Assembly: GCF_002802905.1 (NCBI RefSeq)
Contig: NZ_PEBK01000011.1
Location: 1 to 64,000, forward strand
Direction: 5' to 3'
Source: Bifidobacterium simiarum
GTDB taxonomy: Bacteria > Actinomycetota > Actinomycetes > Actinomycetales > Bifidobacteriaceae
DNA: 64,000 nt
Below are positions 35,870 through 45,033 of the stretch, in pieces; within the stretch, counting starts at the first letter, position 1, and each line of letters begins with the position of its first letter. The notes below the pieces were generated by a model that had not been told where the DNA came from, made no database searches, and saw only the letters and a program-made list of their open reading frames with translations. The translations under genes and the position numbers were made by a program.

Positions 35870-38566
35870 TCATTCGGGGCTTTTCAGCGCGGCGACCATG
35901 TCGATGCGGTCGAGGGAGCGGTTCGTGGCGGCGCTCACCAACAGCGTGAAGAGGAGCGCCAGCACGGCGGCGGCCGCGTAGCAGAACCATTGCACGTTCG
36001 GTACGATGTTCATGCCCGGCAGGTCGAGCCGGGAGACGAGGAACCCCAGCAGCGCGCGCCCGCACGGCAGTCCGACGGCGATGCCGATGGCGCTGAGCAG
36101 CAGCATCTCCTTGTTCACGTAGCCGTGCACCTCGCGGCGGCGGAAGCCCAGCACCTTGATGGTGGCGAGTTCACGGGCGCGTTCGGAGATGTTCGTGCTG
36201 GCCAGTGTGTAGAGCACCACAATGGCGAGGATCGCGGCCATAGCCACGATGAAGCCGATCATCACGAAGAAGGTGGCGAAGCTTTTCACGAAGTCGCGCT
36301 GCTGCTTGGCCGAGCTCATCACCGACAGATATTCGTCCTGCTCGGCGAGACCGTCCGCAAACCGAATCTGCGCGTCGGCGTCGCCCCTGACCCTGATGAG
36401 GTCGGCGTTCGGCGCGATGTCAGCATCGAACGCCTTCTCGTAGGCGCTCTGGGTCATGACCACGATGTTGCCGGTGTAGTACTGGGCCACGGCGGCGACC
36501 CGCACGTCGGCGGAGTCGGCCATCGCATCGGTCACGTTGACCTTGCCGCCGGCCGTCAGGTCCAGCTTCTTCGCGGCATTGGCCGTCACCACGGCCTGCA
36601 CATCGCCATCGGAACCGGCATCGGCGGAACCGCCGTCATCCAACGAAATCCGCTGCCCGTCGGCCGTGTGCAAGTCAATATAGTCGGCGATGGATTCGCC
36701 GTCCGGCACGATCATGATCTGCGCGGTCAGTTTCGCATCGTCCGCCGCGTCGGATGACGAATCGGAATCGGCGGAGGCGAGCGTGACGCTGCCGACCTGC
36801 AACGGCAGCGAGGACGTCACATCCGCATTGCCATCAAGGTCCTTCTGCGCCTTGTCGTGGTCGTCGGCGGAGGTGACGGCCATCACGTCGTATCGGGCGA
36901 TCTCGTTGTATTGTCGCGGCATCAGCGTCAGCGCGGAATTGCCCATGCCGAATCCGGCGGTCATCAGCGCCGTGCAGCCGAGCACGCCGACGATCACCAT
37001 GAGCGCGCGGCTCTTGTATCGGAACAGGTTGCGTGCGGTCACCTTGCCGAGGAACGACAGATGATTCCATACGACGCCGACGCGCTGCAAGACAATGGTT
37101 CGGCCTGCCTTCGGCGCCTTGGGCCGCATGAGCTCGGCGGGCGCGAGCCTGAGCGAACCGGTACAGGTGGCCATGGCGGCGCCGGTGATAACCACGACGA
37201 ACAGCAGCACACCGCCGACGGCGAGACGCCAGTCGACGATCATCGGATATTCGGGCAGCACATACAGCCGCGTGAGCATGCGTCTGGTGAACACGAACGG
37301 CAGACCGACCATGCCGAGGATGTCGCCGAGCACGCCACCGAGCAGGCATGCGGCCAGCGAATACACGAGGTATTTGAGCATGGTCTCGCCGCGACGGTAG
37401 CCGAGCGCCTTGTACGTGCCGATGAGCTGACGGTCCTCCTCCACCATGCGGGCCATGGCGGTGAGGCTCACCAACAGCGCGATCACGAGGAACAGCACGG
37501 GGAACATCGTGCCAAGCCGGGATATCATCTCGCTTTGCGTCTTCACGTCCTCGTAGCTGGTGACGGCGCTGCGGTCGCGGAGAATCCACTTCGCGTCGTT
37601 CATGTCGTCGATCTTCTCGCGGATCTTCGTCTCGGCGTCGGCGATTTTCCGCTCGGCCGCGGCCTTCATCGGCAGCACGTCGGGCATGGCGTCGACTTTC
37701 CGCTTCTGCTCGTCGATGGGCTTCATGGCCTGCTTCAGCGCCTCGGCCTTGACGGCGTCGGTGCGGTGCCGCTCCTGGCCGGCCTGCATCTTTCCGATGG
37801 CATCCTGCACATCGGCCACCTTGGCGAGGTAGTCGTCGTCATACGTGTTGAGCGCGGCGGCGCCGGAGACGGTGATGACGGCGGACGTGTACGGCGCGTC
37901 ACCGGTGACGGCGTCGCCGGCCACGAACAGCGGATACACCGTCTTGGCGCCGGAGACAAGAGCGAGCGGGCCGGTCGGGTTGACGATGTCGTTCGGGTCG
38001 ATGACGACGCCGACGATGGTGTACTCGCCGTCGGCGAACACGTCGGTCGAGGTCGTCCCGGCGGCCGATCCGTTCGCGTCGGACGATTCCGGCGTGAACT
38101 CGATGGCGTCGCCGACCTTGCGGCCGCTGTCGTCGAGATACTGCCGCGTGACGGCGATCTCGTGGCCGGCGTTCGGCAGCCGTCCTTCGGAAAGGTACGG
38201 TTTGTCGACTCCGGCGTCGTTGAGCGCCATCACGGTGGCGGATGCCTGCCTGCCGTCGACTTTCGTATACACGCTTTGCGCATGGACGCCGGCGGCCTTG
38301 TCGACGCCGGCGACGTCGCGCAGGGCGGCGATGTCGTCGTCATCGAATCCGAGTGTGGAGATGATGGCGATGTCGTGCATGGACGTGCGGTCGAAGAAAT
38401 CATCGAGGCCGCCACGGATGTCGCGGCCTACGGGGTTCAGCCCGCAGAGCATCATGATGCCCACGGCGCAGATGACGACGATGGAGGCGAAGCGCCTGCC
38501 ATTGCCCGATATGGCCCGCCACGCATCCTTCCACAGTGCCATACGACGGTGAGACGATGTACTCAT
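35870..38566 (-). CDS. ABC transporter permease, FtsX/MacB-like
   Basis: 898 aa. The arrangement is one N-terminal transmembrane helix (FASIVVICAVGIMMLCGL), a large extracytoplasmic domain (~60-370, with an Ala/Lys-rich coiled part), three helices with the FtsX core (MFPVLFLVIALLVSLTAMARM), a second periplasmic domain, and a final FtsX repeat at the C terminus (FFVMIGFIVAMAAILAIVVLYTLASTNISERARELATIKVLGF). Such two-FtsX permeases move lipids, peptides or act in mechanotransmission; the substrate is unknown. It is downstream of its ATPase, from which a 61-bp palindromic repeat separates it. Confidence 0.9.
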   Translation of the reverse strand: MSTSSHRRMALWKDAWRAISGNGRRFASIVVICAVGIMMLCGLNPVGRDIRGGLDDFFDRTSMHDIAIISTLGFDDDDIAALRDVAGVDKAAGVHAQSVYTKVDGRQASATVMALNDAGVDKPYLSEGRLPNAGHEIAVTRQYLDDSGRKVGDAIEFTPESSDANGSAAGTTSTDVFADGEYTIVGVVIDPNDIVNPTGPLALVSGAKTVYPLFVAGDAVTGDAPYTSAVITVSGAAALNTYDDDYLAKVADVQDAIGKMQAGQERHRTDAVKAEALKQAMKPIDEQKRKVDAMPDVLPMKAAAERKIADAETKIREKIDDMNDAKWILRDRSAVTSYEDVKTQSEMISRLGTMFPVLFLVIALLVSLTAMARMVEEDRQLIGTYKALGYRRGETMLKYLVYSLAACLLGGVLGDILGMVGLPFVFTRRMLTRLYVLPEYPMIVDWRLAVGGVLLFVVVITGAAMATCTGSLRLAPAELMRPKAPKAGRTIVLQRVGVVWNHLSFLGKVTARNLFRYKSRALMVIVGVLGCTALMTAGFGMGNSALTLMPRQYNEIARYDVMAVTSADDHDKAQKDLDGNADVTSSLPLQVGSVTLASADSDSSSDAADDAKLTAQIMIVPDGESIADYIDLHTADGQRISLDDGGSADAGSDGDVQAVVTANAAKKLDLTAGGKVNVTDAMADSADVRVAAVAQYYTGNIVVMTQSAYEKAFDADIAPNADLIRVRGDADAQIRFADGLAEQDEYLSVMSSAKQQRDFVKSFATFFVMIGFIVAMAAILAIVVLYTLASTNISERARELATIKVLGFRRREVHGYVNKEMLLLSAIGIAVGLPCGRALLGFLVSRLDLPGMNIVPNVQWFCYAAAAVLALLFTLLVSAATNRSLDRIDMVAALKSPE

Positions 38567-38590
38567 CGAAACAGCCTTTCTACCTTCCAG

Positions 38591-38651
38591 AATTCATGGT
38601 GCCTTTCGGTCGTTTTCTCGGCGGAAAAACGACCATTGGGCACCATGAATT
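38591..38651. repeat. 61-bp palindromic dispersed repeat, copy 1
   Basis: Outer arms AATTCATGGTGCC (38591-38603) and GGCACCATGAATT (38639-38651) enclose an inner stem GGTCGTTTT/AAAACGACC. It lies inside the ABC operon between the ATPase stop and the permease start. Closely related copies are at 52142-52202 and 55808-55868. Confidence 0.85.
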
Positions 38652-38691
38652 TCCGATTCCGGGGTTTTCTGCCCGTATTTCGACGCCTGCG

Positions 38692-39393
38692 CTACCACTC
38701 GATGTCGGCGATCGGGGTCGGATGGTCATTGACGCTGATCTCGGTGACCCTGCCGGAGCGGAAACGGATCAGCCGGTCGCCCATCGGCGCGAGCGCGGAG
38801 TTGTGGGTGACCAGCGCAACGGTGATGCCGTTGTTGCGGCAGGAATCCTGCAACAGCTGGAGGATCTGCTTGCCGGTGTTGTAGTCGAGCGCGCCGGTCG
38901 GCTCGTCGCACAGCAGCAGCTTCGGGTTTTTGGCGAGCGCGCGGGCGATGGAGACGCGCTGCTGTTCGCCGCCGGAAAGCTGCGCGGGGAAGTTGCCCAA
39001 GCGCTCGCCGAGACCGACCTTTTCGAGCGTTTCGCGGGCGTCGAGCGCGTCGGGACAAATCTGGCTGGCGAGCTCCACGTTCTCGAGGGCGGTGAGGTTG
39101 GGTACGAGGTTGTAGAACTGGAAGACGAAGCCGACGTCGAATCGGCGGTAGTCGGTGAGTTCGGATTCGCTGGCCTTGGTGAGGTCGCGCCCGTCGAGGA
39201 CGACGCTGCCGGAGGTGGCCCGGTCCATGCCGCCGAGGATGTTGAGCGCCGTGGATTTGCCGGCGCCGGAGGCGCCGAGGATGACGGCGAGCTCGCCCTT
39301 CTCGATGTCGAAGGTGGCGTGGTCGAGGGCCTTGACCGCGGACTCACCCTCCCCGTATTGACGGACCACGTCGTGGAATTCAAGGAATGGCAT
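38692..39393 (-). CDS. ABC transporter ATP-binding protein (MacB/LolD-type)
   Basis: 233 aa, the normal length for this class. Walker [17 protein letters not shown], the signature [15 protein letters not shown] and Walker [13 protein letters not shown] are intact, and the [11 protein letters not shown] segment fits the MacB/LolD family. It works with the large permease encoded just downstream; the pair forms a two-gene operon on the minus strand. It begins with ATG at 39393. Confidence 0.93.
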   Translation of the reverse strand: MPFLEFHDVVRQYGEGESAVKALDHATFDIEKGELAVILGASGAGKSTALNILGGMDRATSGSVVLDGRDLTKASESELTDYRRFDVGFVFQFYNLVPNLTALENVELASQICPDALDARETLEKVGLGERLGNFPAQLSGGEQQRVSIARALAKNPKLLLCDEPTGALDYNTGKQILQLLQDSCRNNGITVALVTHNSALAPMGDRLIRFRSGRVTEISVNDHPTPIADIEW

Positions 39394-39552
39394 GGTGTTT
39401 CCCCTCTCGTCATGCCCGCGGCTGCGACGCCTGCGGGTCTGCTGATCATGGCATTGGTACCGACAGCCATTTTATTCAACAGCCTGTAGGATAAAAACGA
39501 CGACATCGTCCGTTATGTAGGGTTTTTCACGACAGATGGAGAAGGAGTGGCC

Positions 39553-40098
39553 ATGACATCAGTCATCGTGGTGTTTTCGCGGGCCAACGAGAACTATGAG
39601 GTCGGTTATGTGACGGAGGGCAATACGGCGAAGGTGGCCGACGTCATCGCGGCGGCCACGGTCGCGCCGATCATCGAGATCCTGCCGGCCGAACCGTATC
39701 CGACGACGTACGACGGCACCGTCGAACGGGTCAAGAGGGAGATGGAGGACGGCGTGGAGGCGGCGATCGCCATCAGGATGCACGCCGGGAACGATGCCGA
39801 CGCCAGCGCTTCGGCCGATGCCGCGTTCGCCGAGGCCGACACCGTCTACCTCGGCTACCCGATCTGGTGCGGCGTGCCTCCGCTGGAGGTCGACACGTTC
39901 CTGCGCGGCCACGACTGGACCGGCAAGACCATTCTCCCGTTCATCACGCACGGCGGCAGCGGCTTCAAGGAGACCCCCGAGCATATCGCCGCGCTGACCG
40001 GGGCCGACGTGCGCCCCGGTCTCGCCGTCACCGGCGTCGTCGCGCAGCGTGATCCGGAGGCCGTCCGACGGGCCGTCGATGGGTGGCTGGGCGCTTGA
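39553..40098 (+). CDS. flavodoxin-like protein
   Basis: 181 aa FMN-binding fold. VIVVFSRANENYEVGYVTEGNTAKVADVIA carries the phosphate-binding loop (TEGNTAKVA), and VYLGYPIWCGVPPLEVDTFL with PFITHGGSGFKETPEHI are the other flavodoxin_4 landmarks. It may carry electrons to, or reduce, quinones or nitro compounds. The ATG at 39553 has GAAGGAG 6 bases upstream; an in-frame GTG two codons earlier is too close. It stands alone and opens the redox-rich region. Confidence 0.85.
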   Translation: MTSVIVVFSRANENYEVGYVTEGNTAKVADVIAAATVAPIIEILPAEPYPTTYDGTVERVKREMEDGVEAAIAIRMHAGNDADASASADAAFAEADTVYLGYPIWCGVPPLEVDTFLRGHDWTGKTILPFITHGGSGFKETPEHIAALTGADVRPGLAVTGVVAQRDPEAVRRAVDGWLGA

Positions 40099-40209
40099 CC
40101 ACCCCACCCCGCTCCCGCCGGCGGGAGCTGTCGAGCGTCAGCGAGACTGAGGGTGGTCTAGCGAATGTGCGAAGGGCCGGTCCCTCGGATAGGCGGGGAC
40201 CCTACCCCT

Positions 40210-40608
40210 TCAGGCGAGCCTGCGGTAGGCTTCGTCGTCGACCGGTTCGAGCCATTCGTTGCTCGCGCCGTCATTCTTGGGCATGACGGCGATGTGGGCG
40301 AACGCCTCGTTCGGGGAGGCGCCGTGCCAGTGCTTGGTTTCCGGCGGGATGTAGGCCACGTCGCCGGGCTTGAGCTCGACCGGCTCCTGGCCTTCGATCT
40401 GGTAGTAGCCGCGGCCGCCCACGGCGATCAGGATCTGGCATACGCCGTGGTGGATGTGCCAGTGGTTCGTGCAGCCCTTCTCGAAGGTCACGTTTGCGAC
40501 GTTGACCTGGTCGTCGCCGGCGAGCGGAGCCAGATAGCTCCGCCCTTCGAAGTACTGGGCGTAGGCGTCGTTCGGATGGCCCATCGGGAATGCGCTGGGG
40601 TTGTTCAT
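40210..40608 (-). CDS. cupin-domain protein
   Basis: 132 aa single-domain cupin. NVTFEKGCTNHWHIHHGVCQ carries the His cluster of cupin motif 1 and PGDVAYIPPETKHWHGASP is motif 2; the metal-binding histidines are present. It resembles cupins often located beside carboxymuconolactone-decarboxylase-like or flavodoxin genes, and fits this redox neighbourhood. The substrate is unknown. It converges with the flavodoxin gene. Confidence 0.85.
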   Translation of the reverse strand: MNNPSAFPMGHPNDAYAQYFEGRSYLAPLAGDDQVNVANVTFEKGCTNHWHIHHGVCQILIAVGGRGYYQIEGQEPVELKPGDVAYIPPETKHWHGASPNEAFAHIAVMPKNDGASNEWLEPVDDEAYRRLA

Positions 40609-40865
40609 GGTTGTCGTCCTTTCGCTGGTTGTTCGGTTCCATTACACGGCATCCGCCGTCGCATTACCAATACCGTCGTCTCATGGGTTGCCATGTTCCG
40701 CGTGCATGGCTAGTGGCCGATGCATGGCTAGTGCATGGCCTCCCGCCGTTCGGCGACGTCGTCGATGACGGTCATGGCGACGGCGGCACCGTGCTTCGCC
40801 TCGGCGTCGCCGGATCCGCTTGTTGTTCCCATACGATACCGTGCCAATCAAGGGGGAATTGATTC

Positions 40866-42233
40866 ATGTCGAAACCATTGCTTAATGATCCGGCCCGGCG
40901 TGCACTGACGTGGGCCATGCTGCTCGCCGCGATCCCGGCCGTATTCGTCGCGGTACTGGCCGCGACCATCAGCCCGGTGTTCCGCACCACGCACATGGGT
41001 CCGATCGCATTGGGCGTGATCGCCTACGTGTGGATGCTGGAAGCCGTGTATCTCGCCTGCCGGCCGCACTGGCTGGACCGTCTGATCGGACTGCCGTACC
41101 TGTATGTCATGCACGGCGTGCTCGGCACGCTCGCTCTGGTACTGGCCGCACTGCATCGCATGGCCCTGCCCGCCTACGCGCTGGTCAGGCTCACCGGCGG
41201 CATCTCCTATACGCTGCTGTTCCTCGGCGTGCTGCTGGCGCTGGTGCTCATGGCCCGGCCGATCGCCGAACTGGTGCCGCCCGTCGCCCGGCTGCGCGCA
41301 TGGCTGGCGCGGGCACTGAGCCATGAGACGTCGGTGTGGCTGCATCGCATCCTGCTGCTGGCGGTCGTGTTCGCATGGGTGCACTTCCACCTCATCTTCT
41401 ACATCGTCCGCGCCCGTCCGTTCATTGTCATGGCCGATGCGGCCACCCTGTTCGTTCTGGTCTCCTACGTCCTCGACCGCATCGGCCGGCGTACGTGGGC
41501 ATGGCATGGCGTCGTAACCGATTGCCGTCCGGTCGCACCCGGCGTGGCCGAACTCGCCGTACGGGTGGGGCCGTCGGCTTCGGGCTCCGGCCCGGACTGG
41601 GAGGAGGGGGACTTCACGTTCATCCGGTTCCCCAAGGTCCGGGGCATGAGGGAATACCATCCGTTCTCCATCATCAACGCGCCAGACGATGCGGCATCCG
41701 TCGATACGGCCTCAACCGATACGGCGGACGGGGATTCCGATGGCAAAGCCGTGACGGTCCGGTTCGCGATCCGCGCGGACGGCGACTTCACCCGCCGGCT
41801 GCCGCAGGTCGCCCGCATCGGCGAGCGCGTGGACCTGCTGCCTCCGTTCGGCCGCTATCGTCGGTTCCTCGATGAGCATGACGGCGACCGTCCGATCGTG
41901 ATGTATGCGGGCGGGATCGGCATCACTCCGCTGCTGCCGTTGGCGTTCTCCTATGGTGAGCGTCGTCGGCGTCGGATCATTCTGATGTATTCGGCGTCCG
42001 ATGCCGACGGGTTGCTGTACCGCGACGAGCTGGAGGCGTGGCGGCGGCGCACCGGCAATACGCTGATTCTCAAGGCGGGTCGGTTCTCCCCCGATGAGTT
42101 GCGTCGTGCGGTCACGCCGGAGGCCGTGTATCTCATCGCCGGTCCGGCGTCGATGAACCGTGCGGTTCGGAGGATGCTGCGCGGGTCCGGCGTGCGCATG
42201 GCCGACATCTGCTACGAGCCGTTCGCGTTCTGA
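40866..42233 (+). CDS. ferric reductase-like transmembrane flavoprotein
   Basis: 455 aa. The first ~215 residues have about six hydrophobic helices with spaced histidines (YVMHGVLGTLALVLAALHRM, LHRILLLAVVFAWVHFHLIFY) as in heme-binding ferric reductase-like domains. The rest is an FAD/NAD(P)H module: REYHPFSII (FAD), VMYAGGIGITPLLPLAFSYGE (NAD-binding) and a C-terminal IAGPASMNRAVRRML. It may pass electrons from NAD(P)H across the membrane to iron or another acceptor. It starts with ATG at 40866. Confidence 0.88.
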   Translation: MSKPLLNDPARRALTWAMLLAAIPAVFVAVLAATISPVFRTTHMGPIALGVIAYVWMLEAVYLACRPHWLDRLIGLPYLYVMHGVLGTLALVLAALHRMALPAYALVRLTGGISYTLLFLGVLLALVLMARPIAELVPPVARLRAWLARALSHETSVWLHRILLLAVVFAWVHFHLIFYIVRARPFIVMADAATLFVLVSYVLDRIGRRTWAWHGVVTDCRPVAPGVAELAVRVGPSASGSGPDWEEGDFTFIRFPKVRGMREYHPFSIINAPDDAASVDTASTDTADGDSDGKAVTVRFAIRADGDFTRRLPQVARIGERVDLLPPFGRYRRFLDEHDGDRPIVMYAGGIGITPLLPLAFSYGERRRRRIILMYSASDADGLLYRDELEAWRRRTGNTLILKAGRFSPDELRRAVTPEAVYLIAGPASMNRAVRRMLRGSGVRMADICYEPFAF

Positions 42234-42428
42234 CGCTTCGGACGGATGCCGACGGATGCCGTGCGCTTTCGTATACTGGCGCGCCGGCGCAATCAGACGG
42301 TATTCTCTCGCGAGGCCATAGCGGGCACGCTCGACGTGGGGTTCCATGCCTTAAGCTCGGCGCCGACGAGCATTGGCGACGTCTCCGCGACCCGCCAGCC
42401 GCCATTACGGCGGAATGCCATTATCGTC

Positions 42429-43211
42429 TCAGATGCGTTTCAGTTCGGCCATGGCGGCGTAGTGCAACACGTCGAACCGTTCCGGTGCGATACGTTCGAT
42501 CATCTCCTTATGCTCCTGTTCCCATGCTGTGATCGCAGGCTCGGGAAGGGATGCGCCGATACCCCGGCAGGCCTTCACCCGTCCGTTCCAGCTTTCGCGC
42601 GTGAATGGTACTGCGAGCCTGTATTCCTCGTGATGGACGAGTTGGAAGTCGTCCGCATAGCAAGCGGGGATGTCGATCGGATGCATCCGTTCCCCTGCGC
42701 CGCTCCAGTTCGGATTGTATTTCAGAATCAGCCGCTCGCTCGCGCCCGCGATCGGATCCTCGAACGGCAACCATGCCATATACAGTACAAGAACGCACCC
42801 GTTCGGCTTGAGGATGCGATGCAGCGTATCGTGGATTGCCTCATGGTCGAAATACCAGAAGCATTGGCATGCCGTGATCACGTCGAACGTACCGTCAGGG
42901 AATTCGATGCGCTCCGCCGGCATCGCCTGATACCTGATGCCCATGCCTTCGGAAAGCCGCCGCGCCTGGACGATTTGTCGCTCGGAGATGTCGACGCCGA
43001 CCCATTTCGCACCATACCGGGCCATGGCTCTCGGAATCACGCCCGTGCCGGTGCCCAGATCGAGGACATGCTGTCCGTCGCGGCACAGGCCACGGCCGAG
43101 GATCCTCTGGTAGAACCGCGCCGGATAAATGTCGCGGTACCGCGCGTATTCGTCCGATACGCGCCCCCAATCGAAAGGGGTTCCGTGGTCGATGCGCTTG
43201 TCGACTATCAT
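42429..43211 (-). CDS. SAM-dependent class I methyltransferase
   Basis: 260 aa. Motif I is VLDLGTGTGVIPRAMARYGA with the acidic residue in VGVDIS; FDVITACQCFWYFDHEAI is motif IV. The N terminus (FDWGRVSDEYARYRDIYPARFYQ) is typical of the UbiE/MenG-like small-molecule group. The substrate is unknown. It starts with ATG at 43211, 34 bases after the flavodoxin pseudogene on the same strand. Confidence 0.85.
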   Translation of the reverse strand: MIVDKRIDHGTPFDWGRVSDEYARYRDIYPARFYQRILGRGLCRDGQHVLDLGTGTGVIPRAMARYGAKWVGVDISERQIVQARRLSEGMGIRYQAMPAERIEFPDGTFDVITACQCFWYFDHEAIHDTLHRILKPNGCVLVLYMAWLPFEDPIAGASERLILKYNPNWSGAGERMHPIDIPACYADDFQLVHHEEYRLAVPFTRESWNGRVKACRGIGASLPEPAITAWEQEHKEMIERIAPERFDVLHYAAMAELKRI

Positions 43212-43244
43212 CCGACCGTCTCCATTTGCGGGCCCTCCGTCGAA

Positions 43245-43723
43245 CTACAGGTTCAGTCCCTTGACCCACTTGGCGAGTCTGGCCTCGTTTTCGGAGGCGG
43301 CGATGCGTCGGCCCGGCACCCAATGGGCGGCGGGTGCGGAGTCGTGCAGCTGCGTGCCGTCGGCGCCGCGCGTACTGGATCCGGACGTGGCGAACGTCAC
43401 GATGGTTTTGCCCGCCCAGTCCTCGCTTTCGAGGAACGTGCGCACCACGCGGGGCGCGGTCTCCCACCACAGCGGGTAGCCGACGAACACCACGTCGTAG
43501 GGCGTCACGTCGATCGGTTCGGCGAGCGCGGGCCTCGTGCCGCGGTCACGGCGCTCGACGCTGGACCGGCTGTTCGGGTCGCGCCAGTCGAGGTCGGCCG
43601 CCGTGTACGGCTGGGCCGGGACGATTTGCATGAGGTCCGCGCGATGGCGTGCGAGAGCCGTTCGGCCACACCGCGTGTGGTGCCGGTGGCGGAGAAATAG
43701 GTGACGAGCATTCGCTTGCCCAT
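43245..43723 (-). pseudogene. flavodoxin, frameshifted
   Basis: The start frame reads MGKRMLVTYFSATGTTRGVA followed by ERLSHAIA, a complete flavodoxin phosphate-binding loop. At about 43650 the homology moves to another frame: ADLMQIVPAQPYTAADLDW..., VVFVGYPLWWETAPRVVRTFL and VTFATSGSS, ending at 43245. A one-base loss in a GCGCG run explains the shift. The two parts together would make a normal ~160-residue flavodoxin. It may be a real mutation or an assembly error. Confidence 0.75.
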
Positions 43724-43932
43724 GATGGTTCCTTTCCTCGAGAAGGCAAAGACCGTCGGAGCCATTGCCTTCGTGGCCCCGAAGCCTTTCCACCGCCCAT
43801 TAAAGACCGATGTCGACCGAATATCCAATAGTCGTTCGGCATGGCCAGTCATGCCGCGGACGCATACGGCGACCCGACCCCGTACGGATCCGCCATGCAT
43901 TCCCGCCGACGATGCGCGTCCGCCATGCGAGG

Positions 43933-44364
43933 CTATACGCCAGGCCGTATCGCGCCGTCGTCTGCGTCAGCGCCGTTGTCCGCGCCGTCCCCTTCCTTGG
44001 AGTCGAGCAGGCGCTGCCCCCACTTTTCGAATTCCTTCAGCGCGGGGATGATGGCGTAGCCGTTGTCGGTCAGCGAGTATTCGACGCGCGGCGGCACCTC
44101 GTTGTACTGGATGCGGTTGACGAGTCCGAACTCCTCGAGGTCGCGCAGCGTGTTGGTGAGCATCATGTTGGTGATGCCGAGTTCCTTCTTGATGGCGTTG
44201 TAGCGTGCCGCGCCATGTTCGCTCAGAACGTACAACGTCGCCTCTTCGGCGCGTCGTCTGAGAAAGTGGATACGGCAATGTGATATCTCGTTTCGAGGTA
44301 TTGGATGATGATCGAGCTGCGACCGCGACCGAGCGGATCCGCGGCCCATGCAATAAGGAGACAA
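43933..44364 (-). CDS. HxlR-type winged-helix regulator, N terminus missing or displaced
   Basis: The convincing part is TLYVLSEHGAARYNAIKKEL, ITNMMLTNTLRDLEEFGLVN and RVEYSLTDNGYAIIPALKEFEKWG, the HxlR winged helix. HxlR proteins normally begin with a Cys-containing GGKW segment; here the codons before TLYVLSEHG give IHFLRRRAEEA, and a neighbouring frame reads ETRYHIAVSTFSDD. The true start is therefore uncertain: either a TTG near 44246 or a frameshifted longer form. A palindromic operator overlaps the upstream part of this frame. It is divergent from the NAD(P)H oxidoreductase. Confidence 0.6.
   Translation of the reverse strand: MSPYCMGRGSARSRSQLDHHPIPRNEISHCRIHFLRRRAEEATLYVLSEHGAARYNAIKKELGITNMMLTNTLRDLEEFGLVNRIQYNEVPPRVEYSLTDNGYAIIPALKEFEKWGQRLLDSKEGDGADNGADADDGAIRPGV
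44283..44301. promoter_or_regulatory. 19-bp operator shared with the PadR locus
   Basis: ATATCTCGTTTCGAGGTAT, an imperfect palindrome, lies 66 bases before the oxidoreductase start. It differs at one position from the site (on the other strand) at 55022-55042 near the PadR gene. Confidence 0.6.
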
Positions 44365-44366
44365 CC

Positions 44367-44891
44367 ATGACGAATACCCTGGTGCTCGTGTTCCACCCCG
44401 ATCTCAAGGGCCAGTCCCACGTCAACGCCGCGCTGGCCAAGGCCGCCGAGGAGACGCCGGGCGTGACCGTGCGCGACGAGTACGCGCTCTACCCGGACGG
44501 CAAGATCGACGTGGCCGCCGAGCAGGCAGCCGTCGACGCCGCCGACCGCGTGGTGCTCCAGTTCCCGCTGTACTGGCTCTCCTCCCCCGCGCTGCTGAAG
44601 ACCTGGGAGGACGAGGTGCTCGAGCACGGCTGGGCCTACGGTTCCGACGGCCACGCGTTCGAGGGCACGGAGTTCGGCGTCGCCGTCTCCGCCGGCTCCC
44701 CGGAGGAGGCCTATCAGCCGGACGGCGCCAACAAGTTCACCATCGACCAGATCCTTGTGCCGTTCGAGGCCACGTCCAACTACGTGGGCGCCACGTGGAT
44801 CAAGCCGTTCGTCACCTACGGCGCCTTCGGCCTCTCCGACGAGGCGCTGGCCGAATCCGTGGAGCACTACAGGAAGTTCCTCGCCAAGTAA
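44367..44891 (+). CDS. NAD(P)H oxidoreductase, flavodoxin-fold (KefF/MdaB-like)
   Basis: 174 aa. LVLVFHPDLKGQSHVNAALA is the FMN phosphate loop and VVLQFPLYWLSSPALLKTWEDEVLEHGWAYG is the hallmark of the quinone-oxidoreductase (NQO1-like) group. GVAVSAGSPEEAYQPDG follows. It probably reduces quinones or electrophiles with NAD(P)H. The start ATG at 44367 has AAGGAG 6 bases upstream. It is divergent from the HxlR regulator, which is the usual arrangement for stress-inducible reductases. Confidence 0.9.
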   Translation: MTNTLVLVFHPDLKGQSHVNAALAKAAEETPGVTVRDEYALYPDGKIDVAAEQAAVDAADRVVLQFPLYWLSSPALLKTWEDEVLEHGWAYGSDGHAFEGTEFGVAVSAGSPEEAYQPDGANKFTIDQILVPFEATSNYVGATWIKPFVTYGAFGLSDEALAESVEHYRKFLAK

Positions 44892-44984
44892 GTCCCGAGT
44901 AGTTCGCGGCCCGCACGGAACCCGCGGATCCGCAATCACCGGGATTGGCAAGAATCCGCGAAATCGCGGAAATCCGCCCATCAC

Positions 44985-45024
44985 GAGACGACGGCTCCTT
45001 CCACCATGAAGGGGCCGTCGTCTC
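44985..45024. terminator. bidirectional terminator hairpin
   Basis: GAGACGACGGCTCCTT and AAGGGGCCGTCGTCTC pair over 16 bases with one mismatch and an 8-base loop. It separates the convergent oxidoreductase and lactate dehydrogenase genes. Confidence 0.8.
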
Positions 45025-45033
45025 ATATTGTTC

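Noticed and set aside
36857-38884. 675-codon plus-strand open frame opposite the ABC permease
   Set aside because: Shadow of the permease; the minus-strand protein has membrane helices and FtsX motifs.
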